64,000 bases of DNA from Bacteroides uniformis (GCF_025147485.1 NZ_CP102263.1:2493501-2557500), one strand, 5' to 3'. Numbered from the stretch's first letter, positions 36,519 through 46,152 are shown. The notes: generated from the sequence alone by a model not told the origin. A program made the numbers and translations.

Positions 36519-37010
36519 ATGGCATTTTTTAAAAGAGTTCAGAAAAAAGTAAACGATTTGTGGTATCCTCAATCAGTAACCTGGGGCAAGGCGGTTACTA
36601 CCCGTGAAGTGGCAGACGAGCTGTCTGTTCTTTCTACCGTGACCCGTGGTGACACGTATGCGGTGATGGAGAACTTGGGACGTGTATTGAGCAATTTCAT
36701 GGGGCAGGGACGTACTGTGAAGATAAATGGTGTAGGCACCTTCTACTATACTGCCACCTCTACTAAAAGAGGAGTGCCGACGGCTGCGGAGGTAAGCGCT
36801 TCGCTGATTAACGGAGTACGTGTCCGTTTTTTGCCCGAAGTGGAGCGTAATAGTGGCCGTCAGGTGATTACCCGCAGCATGGTGAATACGAAGATTGTTT
36901 GGGAAGAGTGGGGCAAGACTTCTACCTCCACCGGTACTACTCCCGGCGACAATACCGGTGGAACCCCCGGCGGCAACGACGGCGACCAGGGTGAGAATCC
37001 GTTGGGCTGA
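36519..37010 (+). CDS. HU-HIG family DNA-binding protein
   Basis: A 163-aa protein of the Bacteroidetes-specific HU-like group. Residues 1-125 have the HU fold: MAFFKRVQKKVNDLWYPQSV, then TTREVADELSVLSTVTRGDTYAVMENLGRVLSNFMGQG (helices) and VKINGVGTFYYTATSTKRGV, the beta-arm region that in HU bends DNA. The last about 30 residues are a low-complexity tail of Gly, Thr, Pro, Asn and Asp (TGTTPGDNTGGTPGGNDGD), typical of this family and probably disordered. It is a stand-alone gene with a long leader and a strong terminator. Likely a nucleoid or structural DNA-binding protein; specific targets unknown. Confidence 0.9.
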   Translation: MAFFKRVQKKVNDLWYPQSVTWGKAVTTREVADELSVLSTVTRGDTYAVMENLGRVLSNFMGQGRTVKINGVGTFYYTATSTKRGVPTAAEVSASLINGVRVRFLPEVERNSGRQVITRSMVNTKIVWEEWGKTSTSTGTTPGDNTGGTPGGNDGDQGENPLG

Positions 37011-37052
37011 TTCTCCTTCCTTGAAAGCAATTGATGACTGACACCGTTTTAT

Positions 37053-37107
37053 GCTAAAAGTTTCCCGTACCACCTCATTGGTTGTGCGGGAAGCTTTACT
37101 TTTTAGC
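37053..37107 (+). terminator. Terminator of the HU-HIG gene
   Basis: A long stem: GCTAAAAG...TTTCCCGTAC pairs with GTGCGGGAAGC...TTTTTAGC with a few mismatches, around the loop at about 37071-37084. Confidence 0.7.
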
Positions 37108-37170
37108 ATCTTTTATCATTCTTCTCTGCCTTTCTTTAATGGATTATCGCTAATTTCGAGCGATTTTTCG

Positions 37171-37178
37171 TAAATTCG
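37171..37178 (+). promoter_or_regulatory. Possible -7 box of the oxaloacetate decarboxylase operon
   Basis: TAAATTCG differs from TAnnTTTG by one base. A small palindrome ATCGC-N9-GCGAT lies at 37146-37164, just upstream, at a place where a regulator could act. Confidence 0.4.
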
Positions 37179-37202
37179 GCTGAATAACTAATAATTTATA
37201 AT

Positions 37203-37460
37203 ATGGAAAACTTGAATACAGCACTTCTGCTGATGGTGGTAGGTATGGCAACAGTCTTCGCTATCCTGCTGATTGTTATTAACTTAGGAAAAGCTCTTAT
37301 TGCATTGGTGAATAAATATGCGCCCGAAGAGGTGACACCGGCTAAAGCTGCGGCAAATGGTCCCGCACCTGTCCCCGGTAATATTCTGGCAGCTATCAGT
37401 GCAGCCGTAACAGTAGTGACACAAGGTAAGGGTAAAGTTGCTAAGGTAGAAAAAATCTGA
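37203..37460 (+). CDS. oadG: Sodium-pump decarboxylase gamma subunit
   Basis: The gamma subunit anchors and assembles the alpha and beta subunits of the sodium-translocating oxaloacetate decarboxylase. It has 85 aa: one membrane helix near residues 6-28 (ALLLMVVGMATVFAILLIVI) carrying the usual GM..VF motif, a short charged turn, and a linker rich in Ala and Pro (APEEVTPAKAAANGPAPVPG). The order gamma-alpha-beta and the 39-bp spacing to the alpha gene show a single operon. Length and layout fit OadG/MmdD-like subunits, so the identity rests partly on the neighbours. Confidence 0.88.
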   Translation: MENLNTALLLMVVGMATVFAILLIVINLGKALIALVNKYAPEEVTPAKAAANGPAPVPGNILAAISAAVTVVTQGKGKVAKVEKI

Positions 37461-37499
37461 AATAATAATCTTATATAAAAACACACCGAATAATTTAGT

Positions 37500-39338
37500 A
37501 TGAAAAAGGAAATTAAGTTCAGTTTGGTATTCAGGGACATGTGGCAGAGTGCCGGAAAATATGTACCCCGTGTTGACCAACTGGTGAAAGTAGCTCCCGC
37601 CATCATTGAGATGGGTTGTTTTGCGCGCGTGGAAACCAATGGCGGAGGTTTTGAACAAGTAAATCTGCTGTTTGGGGAGAATCCGAATAAAGCCGTGCGC
37701 GAGTGGACGAAGCCGTTCCATGAAGCCGGTATCCAGACTCACATGTTGGACCGTGCCCTGAATGGCCTCCGCATGAGTCCCGTGCCCGCCGATGTGCGTA
37801 AGCTGTTCTATAAGGTAAAGAAAGCGCAGGGTACGGACATCACGCGTACCTTCTGCGGTCTGAACGATACCCGCAATATCATCCCTTCTATTGGCTATGC
37901 ACACGATGCCGGAATGATTTCCCAATGCTCGCTCTGCATCACCCATTCACCCATCCATACCGTAGAATACTACACGGAGATGGCACTGAAGCTTATCAAG
38001 GCAGGTGCCGACGAAATCTGCATCAAGGATATGGCAGGTATCGGACGTCCGGTTTCTTTGGGCAAGATTGTGGCCAATATCAAGGCGGCGCATCCCGATA
38101 TTCCTATCCAGTATCATAGTCATGCGGGTCCCGGTTTCAATATGGCAAGTATTCTTGAAGTGTGCGAAGCGGGTTGCGACTATATCGACGTAGGCATGGA
38201 GCCGCTTTCCTGGGGTACGGGACATGCCGACTTGCTCAGTGTGCAGGCCATGCTGAAGGATGCAGGCTTCCAGGTGCCCGAAGTCAATATGGAGGCATAT
38301 ATGAAGGTACGCGCACTCATCCAGGAGTTTATGGACGACTTCCTTGGCTTGTACATCAGCCCGCGCAACCGCCTGATGAACTCCCTGCTGATTGGTCCCG
38401 GACTGCCGGGTGGCATGATGGGCAGTCTGATGGCAGACTTGGAATCCAATCTGGAGTCCATCAACAAATACAAGGCAAAACGCAACCTGCCCTTCATGAA
38501 GCAGGATGAACTGCTCATCAAGTTGTTCAACGAAGTGGCATATGTTTGGCCGCGCGTGGGTTATCCCCCGTTGGTGACTCCGTTCAGCCAGTACGTCAAG
38601 AACCTTTCCATGATGAACGTCATTGCTATGGAGAAAGGCAAGGAACGCTGGGGTATGATTGCCGATGACATTTGGGATATGCTGTTGGGCAAGGCAGGTA
38701 AGCTGCCGGGTCAGCTGGCTCCCGAAATCATAGAGAAGGCCGAACGCGAAGGACGCAAGTTCTTCACCGGCAATCCGCAGGACAACTATCCCGATGCTCT
38801 GGACAAGTACCGCAAGCTGATGAAGGAGAACAAGTGGGAACTGGGCGAGGACGACGAAGAGCTCTTCGAATACGCCATGCACCCGGCTCAATACGAGGCT
38901 TACAAGAGTGGCAAGGCCAAGCAGGACTTCCTGGAGGATGTGGAGAAACGCCGTGCCGAACGTGACAAGTCTCCGCTGGACGATGCCAAACCCAAGACGC
39001 TCACTGTGCAGGTGGACGGTCAGGCTTACCGCGTGACGGTGGCATACGGTGACATCGACCTGCCCGCTTCGGCCACCGAAAAGGTGACAGCTCCCCCCGT
39101 AGGCGAAGGTCAGGACGTTCCGGCTCCGCTCGAAGGCAAGTTCTTCTTGACAAAGAATGCGCAGGAAACCCCGTTGAAAGTGGGTGACAAGGTGAAGAGT
39201 GGCGACCTCCTCTGCTATATCGAAGCTATGAAGACATACAATGCCATCCGCGCAGACTTTGATGGAACGGTTGTTGCCATCTGTGTCAATCCGGGTGACT
39301 CTGTTTCTGAAGATGATGTATTAATGAAGATAGGATAA
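37500..39338 (+). CDS. oadA: Oxaloacetate decarboxylase alpha subunit (carboxyltransferase plus biotin carrier)
   Basis: It moves the carboxyl of oxaloacetate to biotin, giving pyruvate; the beta subunit then releases CO2 and pumps sodium. The HMGL-like barrel has the metal ligands Asp in FRDMWQS (about residue 11) and the two His of YHSHAGPGFN (about 200-206), and the probable carbamylated Lys in EICIKDMAG (about 172). A PYC_OADA region follows to about residue 460, then a linker rich in Pro and Ala and a biotinyl domain with the target Lys in EAMKTYN (about residue 577). The N-terminus lacks the standard HQS-RMRT wording of Proteobacterial OadA and reads MWQSAGKYVPRVDQL, so it is of a diverged Bacteroidetes type. 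No other biotin carrier is needed. Confidence 0.92.
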   Translation: MKKEIKFSLVFRDMWQSAGKYVPRVDQLVKVAPAIIEMGCFARVETNGGGFEQVNLLFGENPNKAVREWTKPFHEAGIQTHMLDRALNGLRMSPVPADVRKLFYKVKKAQGTDITRTFCGLNDTRNIIPSIGYAHDAGMISQCSLCITHSPIHTVEYYTEMALKLIKAGADEICIKDMAGIGRPVSLGKIVANIKAAHPDIPIQYHSHAGPGFNMASILEVCEAGCDYIDVGMEPLSWGTGHADLLSVQAMLKDAGFQVPEVNMEAYMKVRALIQEFMDDFLGLYISPRNRLMNSLLIGPGLPGGMMGSLMADLESNLESINKYKAKRNLPFMKQDELLIKLFNEVAYVWPRVGYPPLVTPFSQYVKNLSMMNVIAMEKGKERWGMIADDIWDMLLGKAGKLPGQLAPEIIEKAEREGRKFFTGNPQDNYPDALDKYRKLMKENKWELGEDDEELFEYAMHPAQYEAYKSGKAKQDFLEDVEKRRAERDKSPLDDAKPKTLTVQVDGQAYRVTVAYGDIDLPASATEKVTAPPVGEGQDVPAPLEGKFFLTKNAQETPLKVGDKVKSGDLLCYIEAMKTYNAIRADFDGTVVAICVNPGDSVSEDDVLMKIG

Positions 39339-40573
39339 TGGAAGATATATTTGCAAAACTCTATGATATGACGGCCTTCAGCAACATCATTGCTGATCCG
39401 TCGTTCCTCGTGATGTATGCCATCGCTTTCATCCTGCTTTATTTAGGTATCAAGAAACACTATGAACCATTGTTGTTGGTACCCATCGCTTTCGGTGTGC
39501 TCATTGCCAACTTTCCCGGCGGCGAGATGGGGGTGATTCAGGCAGATGAAAACGGAATGGTCATGGTAGGCGGGGTGATGAAGAATATTTGGGAGATGCC
39601 GTTGCACGAGATTGCGCACGACCTCGGACTGATGAACTTCATTTATTATATGCTGATTAAGACCGGCTTTCTGCCGCCTGTTATCTTTATGGGTGTGGGT
39701 GCGCTGACAGACTTCGGTCCGATGCTCCGTAACTTGCGTCTCTCCATATTCGGTGCGGCTGCGCAGTTAGGTATTTTCACCGTACTGCTTTGTGCTGTGA
39801 TGATAGGGTTCACTCCGCAGGAAGCAGGTGCGTTGGGCATTATCGGTGGTGCCGATGGTCCTACGGCTATCTTTACTACCATCAAGCTGGCTCCCCATCT
39901 GTTGGGACCGATTGCCATTGCTGCTTATTCTTATATGGCGCTGGTACCGGTCATCATTCCGATGGTGGTGAAGCTGTTCTGTACCAAGAAGGAATTGATG
40001 ATTAACATGAAGGAGCAGGAGAAGCTGTATCCTTCGAAAACCGAGATTAAGAATCTGCGTGTATTGAAGATTATCTTCCCGATTGCAGTGACTACGATTG
40101 TTGCTTTATTTGTGCCCACAGCAGTACCTTTGATTGGTATGTTGATGTTCGGTAACTTGATTAAGGAAATCGGTTCGGATACAAGCCGCTTGTTTGATGC
40201 TGCTGCTAATAGTATCATGAATGCAGCTACCATCTTCTTAGGATTGAGCGTTGGCGCCACGATGACCAGTGAGGCATTCCTGAATTGGACGACTATCGGT
40301 ATTGTGATTGGTGGTTTCCTGGCATTTGCATTGTCCATTACGGGAGGTATTTTCTTTGTGAAGCTGTTCAACCTATTCAGCAAGAAGAAGATCAATCCGC
40401 TGATTGGTGCTACCGGCCTGAGTGCCGTACCCATGGCAAGCCGTGTCTGCAATGAAATAGCAACGAAGTATGACCCGAAAAACCATGTGCTGAATTACTG
40501 TATGTCCAGTAATATCTCCGGTGTAATCGGTTCGGCTGTTGCGGCGGGTGTGCTGATTTCATTCCTGGGATAA
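39338..40573 (+). CDS. oadB: Oxaloacetate decarboxylase beta subunit (sodium pump)
   Basis: The membrane subunit that decarboxylates carboxybiotin and exports sodium ions. It starts inside the alpha stop codon (TAATG), so translation is coupled. 411 aa with about ten hydrophobic helices. Family signatures include GVGALTDFGPMLRNLRLS, the very conserved GIIGGADGPTAIFTTIKLAP (about residues 167-186) with the functional Asp in GGADGP, and GATGLSAVPMASRV near residue 350. The three genes make a complete pump that conserves fermentation energy as a sodium gradient. A terminator follows. Confidence 0.95.
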   Translation: MEDIFAKLYDMTAFSNIIADPSFLVMYAIAFILLYLGIKKHYEPLLLVPIAFGVLIANFPGGEMGVIQADENGMVMVGGVMKNIWEMPLHEIAHDLGLMNFIYYMLIKTGFLPPVIFMGVGALTDFGPMLRNLRLSIFGAAAQLGIFTVLLCAVMIGFTPQEAGALGIIGGADGPTAIFTTIKLAPHLLGPIAIAAYSYMALVPVIIPMVVKLFCTKKELMINMKEQEKLYPSKTEIKNLRVLKIIFPIAVTTIVALFVPTAVPLIGMLMFGNLIKEIGSDTSRLFDAAANSIMNAATIFLGLSVGATMTSEAFLNWTTIGIVIGGFLAFALSITGGIFFVKLFNLFSKKKINPLIGATGLSAVPMASRVCNEIATKYDPKNHVLNYCMSSNISGVIGSAVAAGVLISFLG

Positions 40574-40598
40574 ACGGTCAGTAGGAAAAATATAAAGA

Positions 40599-40638
40599 AA
40601 CTCCGGTATGGCTTTGTAAAGCTATGCCGGAGTTTTTT
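40599..40638 (+). terminator. Terminator of the oxaloacetate decarboxylase operon
   Basis: Arms ACTCCGGTATGGCTTT and AAAGCTATGCCGGAGT (two G-T type mismatches) followed by TTTTTTGT. Confidence 0.8.
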
Positions 40639-40662
40639 GTATGTTTTTCTTTGAGGGGCATT

Positions 40663-41937
40663 TCATTCACTAACCACCTTCCAATATTCAGCCATCGCCA
40701 TCTTCTCCGCCAGATACGCATCAATCAGGTTGGTGTGTGCCTGCGTCCACGAGAGTTGTGCGGACAACACATCTGCCATGCTGGCTTTTCCTTCATTATA
40801 AGAGAAGGTGACAAGGCCCAGATTCTCTTCGGCGAGTATCATATTCTCCCGGGCCGTCTTGACTTGCTGTTCAGTTTCCGTCAGTTTTGTGGTGGCTGCG
40901 GAGAGCTCTTCCAGAATATTGTCCGTTACATAGCTTTGTTGCAGCTTCTGTATGCCGATATAGGCTTTCTGTTGGCGGTTTGTCTTGAAGCGGGCTCCCC
41001 AACGGAAGATGGGGATGCTGACATTGACCCCTGCGACGGGAGTATGAGGTACATCCTGCCCCATATAGGCAATTCCCGTATCCCAACCGGTAGCGAGGAA
41101 CATGCTGACTTGTGGGTTGTAGCGGCTGAGGGCGGCATGCCGTTGCGCTTCACTGCGGGCGATGTTCACGGAGGTACTGGCATATTCTGCCCGGCGGGGC
41201 AGCACATCATCCAGGCCCAAAGGGAGGATGGGAGCAGTCGGTATATCTATTTCGGCTATGCTGTCTATGGGAGCGTCCGGTTCCGAGCCCATAAGGATAT
41301 TCAGTTTTTGCAGGGCAAGGGTATGGTTTTGGCGTGCCTTGATGTACTGCAATTCGGCCTCCTTACGCCGGGTGGAAATCATCAGCAAGTCTGTGCGGCT
41401 GATGGCACCGTCATCAAAGCGGTCTTGGATGATGTCGTACTGCTGTTGTACAATATCCTGAAAGGTAGCCGCGGCTTTCAGACCGGCACGGGCGGCAGAG
41501 GCATTCCAATAGACGGCGTCACTTTGATAGTGTATCTGGTCGAGGGTCAGCTCTGTGGTAAGTTGGTCCAGTGCCTCGTCGGCTTGCGCCACTTTCTTTT
41601 GGGCTATTAGGGAACCTCCGGTATAAAGCGGCTGCGTCAAGGTGGCAAGTGCCTGATAGGTATAAGGGCGGTAGTCTCCCTTTGGACTATTCCATTGGTT
41701 CAGATGATTGAGATTGGCAGTACCCTCGGCGGTGATGTCAATCTGGGGCAGGAAACCGGTGGAGGCAATCTTGCGTGCCTCGGTACTGGCGAATGTTTTC
41801 AGATGCTGTTGTTTCAGAATCTGGCTGTATGCTTCTACCTTGTCGCGGTATTCTTCGCGGCTCAGATAGGCTTGTTGTGCCCCGGCATTCAGTCCGGAGC
41901 ACAGTAATGATAGAATAAGTATATTTGTTTTCATCAT
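40663..41937 (-). CDS. TolC-family outer-membrane efflux channel
   Basis: The outer-membrane part of an RND pump. A signal peptide (MMKTNILILSLLCSGLNAGAQ) is followed by two long helical hairpins typical of TolC, with coiled-coil stretches such as EQQVKTARENMILAEENLGLVTFSYNEGKASMADVLSAQLSWTQA split over the second repeat, and beta segments that build the barrel (TLTQPLYTGGSLIAQKKVAQ). Length 424 aa. It is the last of three genes after the permease, with a 34-bp gap. Substrates of the pump cannot be told from this subunit. Confidence 0.93.
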   Translation of the reverse strand: MMKTNILILSLLCSGLNAGAQQAYLSREEYRDKVEAYSQILKQQHLKTFASTEARKIASTGFLPQIDITAEGTANLNHLNQWNSPKGDYRPYTYQALATLTQPLYTGGSLIAQKKVAQADEALDQLTTELTLDQIHYQSDAVYWNASAARAGLKAAATFQDIVQQQYDIIQDRFDDGAISRTDLLMISTRRKEAELQYIKARQNHTLALQKLNILMGSEPDAPIDSIAEIDIPTAPILPLGLDDVLPRRAEYASTSVNIARSEAQRHAALSRYNPQVSMFLATGWDTGIAYMGQDVPHTPVAGVNVSIPIFRWGARFKTNRQQKAYIGIQKLQQSYVTDNILEELSAATTKLTETEQQVKTARENMILAEENLGLVTFSYNEGKASMADVLSAQLSWTQAHTNLIDAYLAEKMAMAEYWKVVSE

Positions 41938-41971
41938 TCAATTGGTAAACTGTAAATTGTTGAATGTTCTC

Positions 41972-44900
41972 TCACTTGATTTTATGAATGGCGCAATAAG
42001 CCACCGGCAGCACGAATAGTGTCAATGCCGAGGCTACCAGCAAACCACCCATGATGGTTGCCGCCATGCCGCCGAACATGGCGTCGAACAATAACGGCAA
42101 CATTCCCAGGATAGTGGTACCCGATGCCATGGCCACCGGGACAATACGGGTGGTCGTTGCACTGATAACGGCTTCACGCGGTGCTTTTCCGGCAGCGGTT
42201 TCCGTATCAATCTGGTCCACCAGCACGATGGCATTCTTGATATTCATTCCAATCAGCCCCAGCAAGCCGAGGATGGAGAAGAAGTCGAATGATTTCCCCA
42301 ATACCACCAGTCCCAGTACAATACCTATAAAGATAAGCGGCAGCATCAGCAGGATAACAATCGGCTTCCGGTAGCTGCGGAACAGAAACAGCAAGGTGAC
42401 GAACATAAGGAAGAATGTCAGCGGCAGGTTAGCTGCCAGTGCGGCATTGCTTTCTGCCTGGCTTTCCTGCTCTCCGAAGTATTTCATGGTGTAACCTTCG
42501 GGCACATCAATCTCTTCTTGCACTTGCTTCCATATACGGTTGAAGGCGGCAATGGCATTCACACCGCGGCGTGGGTCGGCCTGCGCCATCATCACCATCT
42601 GCCGGTTGTAGTCTTTCACATTGGAGAACTTGTACTGGAAGTCGAACCGGCTGACGACTTGTTCCAGAGTGGTTGTTTCGCGTGCAGTGCCGAATACGGG
42701 GAGTGTACGCAAGTCGTTGATGCGGAAAGAGTCGATAGTTTTATCCTTCAACAGAACGGGAAGTACCTGGTCTCCTTCCCTGTATTCCCCAAGTGTCATG
42801 CCGTTCGTACCGATCTGGATACTCTGTGCCATGCTTTGACGGGAGATACCCAACGGTTGTGCACGCTCCTGACTGTAAACGGGATGCCATACCGGTATCT
42901 TATTGCCCCAGGAGTTGCGCACGTTGATAAGTTCGCCGTCACGGTGCATGATGTCCAGAGCCTTGTTGGTCAACATGACCAGCGTATCCGTGTTATTGCC
43001 GATGAACCCGATTTCAATGGCGGCATCTACAGCAGGAGAGAGTTTGAACAACATGGTACGGGTGATGGCATTGGGATAGTTGGCCTTCATGTAGGCATCA
43101 AGGTTCTCTTCCTGCTTCTTGGTATATTTGCTGTCCGTTACTTCCACCAGGATATTGGCGAAGTTAGGTTTGGGACCGACGGAAGTGGAGGCCAGATAGT
43201 AACGCAACGGTGTGCTGCCGAATGTGACGGATACCCGTTTCACTTCCGGCTGCTGCATCAGATGCGCTTCCACCTTTTTCATTTCGGTTTCTACTTCGCG
43301 GATGCTGTACCCGTCCGGATAGAATACATCTGCCCGAAAGTAGGGCTTGTCCAGAGAAGGGAAGAAGTTCTGGGGCATCAGCCCCATGACGATGAGGGAG
43401 AGGATGAACAGTGCTGTAATGCTTCCAAGGGTCAACGCCTTCTTGCGTATCAGTGTGCTGAGGATGGAGGCGAATTTATGGTAGAAAGGCTTGTCGTATG
43501 GGTCCTTGCTACCATCTTTAGCCTTTGCTTTCAGTATGAAGTTGCCGAATGTAGTGGTTTGTGTCAACGCCAGCACCCAACTTAATCCCAGGGAAATGGC
43601 CAGCACTACGAATAGCGGTTTCACGATTTCGGCTACGGAAGAGGGAGCCAGATACAGTGGCAGAAACGAACAGATGGCAATGAACGTTGCTCCCAGCAAT
43701 CCCCATTGGGGACCGGTGGCACCGTCTATCAGCGCTTTTCGGCGGTCGATGCCGCGGGCAATGGCAATTTGGGCATTATCTGTCACCACGATGGCATTGT
43801 CCACCAGCATTCCCATGGCTATGATGAATCCGGCGAGGGAGGTCCGGTTCAGACCTACGCCAAGAAACGACATAATGAGCAGTGTGCCTCCGATAGAGAA
43901 TATAAGGGAAGAGCCAATCAGTACTCCTGCACGCATGCCCATCACCAGCATGATGATTACAATCACAATCAGGATGGATTCTATCAGATTGATGATGAAC
44001 CCGTTGTTGGCTTCTTTGGCAATCACGTTTTCGGGATACAGACTTTCCAGTTCCAGCCCCACGGGGATGAGGGGCATGAGTTCGGCAAGCCTCCGGTCTA
44101 CCAGTTCACCGGTTTTTACCACATCCTTTGTCGGGTCGGTGGAGATGCCGATACCGATGGCGCGCTTTCCGTTGACGTGCATGATATTGCCGGGAGGTTC
44201 CATGTATCCCTTTTCAATGATGGCGATGTCACCCAGCTTGACTTGTCCGCCGGAGGTAGTGATAACCTGGTTGTGGATATCATCGACAGTCGTGTAGGTA
44301 CCGTTGGCCACAATGCGTAACTGTTGTTCTCCGGCGCTGATTTCACCCGTATTGATAATCTGGTTCTGCGATTGTAGCAGGCTGGCCAGCTGCTTGGGGT
44401 CGATACCCATTCCTGCCAGCTTGTTTACGGAGATGAATATATGGATGACCTCTGTCTGTGTACCGAAAAGGGCTACCTTCATCACACCGTCTGCCGTGAT
44501 GACTTGTGTCTTGATTCGTTCCGCCCAGTTTCTCATTTCTTCATAAGAGAAACCGTCGTCACCCACCAGGCCGTAATAGATGCCGAAAACGTCTCCAAAA
44601 TCATCCGAGACGGTCGGTACAGAAGAGCCTGCGGGCAGTTGGGGCTGTATGTTGAGCACTTTACGCCGCAGTTCGTCCCACTTCTGCGGAATGGATGCGG
44701 CAGAGAGTGACGGTTGCAGTTCGAAGGTTATCTTGGAGAGTCCGTACATAGACTCTGACTTTATCTTGTAGACGCCGCTCATCGACTGTATTTCTCGGGA
44801 GATGGGTTCGGTGACGAGCCGTTCCACTTCTGCCGGCTCCGCTCCCGGGTAGCGTGTCATGATGACTGCCGACTTGATGACGAAAGGTGCGTCTTCCTTC

Positions 44901-45001
44901 TTTCCCAACCTGCCGAATGACAGTATACCGCCGATAAGCAGCACAGCCAGAAAGAAGTAGACTATCTTCGTGTTGTCTAATGAATATTGGACTAGATTCA
45001 T
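41972..45001 (-). CDS. RND-family efflux permease
   Basis: The inner-membrane, proton-driven pump of the tripartite system, 1009 aa with twelve helices and two large periplasmic loops. It begins MNLVQYSLDNTKIVYFFLAVLLIGG and has the usual segment YPGAEPAEVERLVTEPIS (about residues 52-69). Helix 4 carries GMLVDNAIVVTDN, where the second of the two helix-4 Asp of AcrB is Asn. The essential Lys of helix 10 is retained (GMNIKNAIVLVDQID, about residue 930). The sequence is of the broad HAE1/MdtBC-like type, so drugs, bile acids or other hydrophobic compounds are possible substrates; metals are less likely because CusA-type methionine motifs are not seen. Confidence 0.94.
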   Translation of the reverse strand: MNLVQYSLDNTKIVYFFLAVLLIGGILSFGRLGKKEDAPFVIKSAVIMTRYPGAEPAEVERLVTEPISREIQSMSGVYKIKSESMYGLSKITFELQPSLSAASIPQKWDELRRKVLNIQPQLPAGSSVPTVSDDFGDVFGIYYGLVGDDGFSYEEMRNWAERIKTQVITADGVMKVALFGTQTEVIHIFISVNKLAGMGIDPKQLASLLQSQNQIINTGEISAGEQQLRIVANGTYTTVDDIHNQVITTSGGQVKLGDIAIIEKGYMEPPGNIMHVNGKRAIGIGISTDPTKDVVKTGELVDRRLAELMPLIPVGLELESLYPENVIAKEANNGFIINLIESILIVIVIIMLVMGMRAGVLIGSSLIFSIGGTLLIMSFLGVGLNRTSLAGFIIAMGMLVDNAIVVTDNAQIAIARGIDRRKALIDGATGPQWGLLGATFIAICSFLPLYLAPSSVAEIVKPLFVVLAISLGLSWVLALTQTTTFGNFILKAKAKDGSKDPYDKPFYHKFASILSTLIRKKALTLGSITALFILSLIVMGLMPQNFFPSLDKPYFRADVFYPDGYSIREVETEMKKVEAHLMQQPEVKRVSVTFGSTPLRYYLASTSVGPKPNFANILVEVTDSKYTKKQEENLDAYMKANYPNAITRTMLFKLSPAVDAAIEIGFIGNNTDTLVMLTNKALDIMHRDGELINVRNSWGNKIPVWHPVYSQERAQPLGISRQSMAQSIQIGTNGMTLGEYREGDQVLPVLLKDKTIDSFRINDLRTLPVFGTARETTTLEQVVSRFDFQYKFSNVKDYNRQMVMMAQADPRRGVNAIAAFNRIWKQVQEEIDVPEGYTMKYFGEQESQAESNAALAANLPLTFFLMFVTLLFLFRSYRKPIVILLMLPLIFIGIVLGLVVLGKSFDFFSILGLLGLIGMNIKNAIVLVDQIDTETAAGKAPREAVISATTTRIVPVAMASGTTILGMLPLLFDAMFGGMAATIMGGLLVASALTLFVLPVAYCAIHKIK

Positions 45002-45040
45002 AATGAATATTTTTTAGATAAATGGGGAATGTAATGTGCC

Positions 45041-45058
45041 AATGTGATTAATCACATT
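45041..45058. repeat. Perfect 18-bp palindrome at the adaptor/permease junction
   Basis: AATGTGATTAATCACATT spans the stop codon of the adaptor gene. It holds TGTGA-N4-TCACA, close to CRP/FNR sites but with a 4-bp spacer. It may be a small hairpin between two co-transcribed genes. Confidence 0.5.
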
Positions 45059-46104
45059 AGTACCTTTATTGCTTCTCCTTCTGTCAGCTGGTATACTCCG
45101 GCCGTCACAACGGTTTCTCCCGGTTCCAACCCTTTAGAAATAAGCAGGTTTGCCTCTCCCGTTGGAGAATAAACGGTCACTTCGCGGCGACTGACTTTAT
45201 TACCTTCCACCACCCATACATACGTTTTCCGGTTTTCACTGTCGCCAAATACGGCGCTTAACGGTACATTCATCAGCTTTTCTTCCAGAAAGGGAGCGAC
45301 ATCCGATGCCAGCTTTATTTTGCATGTGAATCCCGGTTTTACGTCATAACGTGTACGGTCAAAGTGCGGGTCGTCAATTGTTATTGTCACCGGAATACCC
45401 GTCCCTGCTGTGGAGATGTCAAGATACTCTTCCAGTCTGGCATCGAAAGCCTCTGCAGGGTAACTGTCGAACACCACCTTGAACTTTACGTCCTTGGCAC
45501 GGAGCAGATAGAGATAATCATCCGGTACGGTGAACTTGATTCGTAGCTTCTGTGTATTTACCAGCTGTACAACCCCTTCTCCTGCATTGACACGCTGATA
45601 GTTCTCTACCAGCCGTTTTTCGATGGAACCCTCGAAAGGGGCTGTCAGCCGCGTATCCCGCATATTGTTGCCGGACAACTCGTAAGTGGATTTTGCTTTC
45701 TGATAGTTGGCTACGCTGATTTCGTATTCCTGCACGGAGATAGCCTGGCGGCCAAGCAGCCGTTTGTTACGTTCCACTTGTGCGGCAGCTGTTTCGTAGG
45801 CAGCCTTGTCGGCTGCATATTGCAGGGAGATGTCGCGTGGGTCGATGGCGGCAATCAGTTGCCCCTTTTTTACCCGCTGTCCCTCTACAACCGGGAGGCT
45901 GATGATTTGTCCGCTGACGCGGAAGGCAAGTCTCACATATTCCACGGCTTCCACTATTCCGGAGAAGTCTTTGCGGATAACCGACTGTGAACTGACTTGC
46001 GCAGTCTTCACCGGTCGGATAAGGGTATTGCTACCCTTTTGTTTTTGCCCGCACGACGTGATGAGCAACGCCATGACCAGGGCGAAAAGAAACATTTTTT
46101 TCAT
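45052..46104 (-). CDS. RND efflux periplasmic adaptor lipoprotein
   Basis: The membrane-fusion protein that links pump and channel. Lipoprotein signal MKKMFLFALVMALLITSC with Cys 18. The lipoyl-like part reads GQIISLPVVEGQRVKKGQLIAAIDPRD (about residues 68-94), followed by a short helical hairpin (YAADKAAYETAAAQVERNKRLLGRQAIS), then the beta-barrel part with RLTAPFEGSIEKRLVENYQRVNAGEGVVQL, and a membrane-proximal end (VVTAGVYQLTEGEAIKVL). 350 aa. First gene of the adaptor-permease-TolC operon; the permease follows after 50 bp. No regulator gene is adjacent. Confidence 0.93.
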   Translation of the reverse strand: MKKMFLFALVMALLITSCGQKQKGSNTLIRPVKTAQVSSQSVIRKDFSGIVEAVEYVRLAFRVSGQIISLPVVEGQRVKKGQLIAAIDPRDISLQYAADKAAYETAAAQVERNKRLLGRQAISVQEYEISVANYQKAKSTYELSGNNMRDTRLTAPFEGSIEKRLVENYQRVNAGEGVVQLVNTQKLRIKFTVPDDYLYLLRAKDVKFKVVFDSYPAEAFDARLEEYLDISTAGTGIPVTITIDDPHFDRTRYDVKPGFTCKIKLASDVAPFLEEKLMNVPLSAVFGDSENRKTYVWVVEGNKVSRREVTVYSPTGEANLLISKGLEPGETVVTAGVYQLTEGEAIKVLM

Positions 46105-46152
46105 TGGTAAACAAGTATATAGTTATTCGTTCAGGTATATATAAAAACATAA

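Noticed and set aside
45041..45058. CRP/FNR-type binding site
   Set aside because: The half sites are right but the spacer is 4 bp instead of 6 or the FNR form, and it lies between two co-transcribed genes, so a hairpin is as likely.
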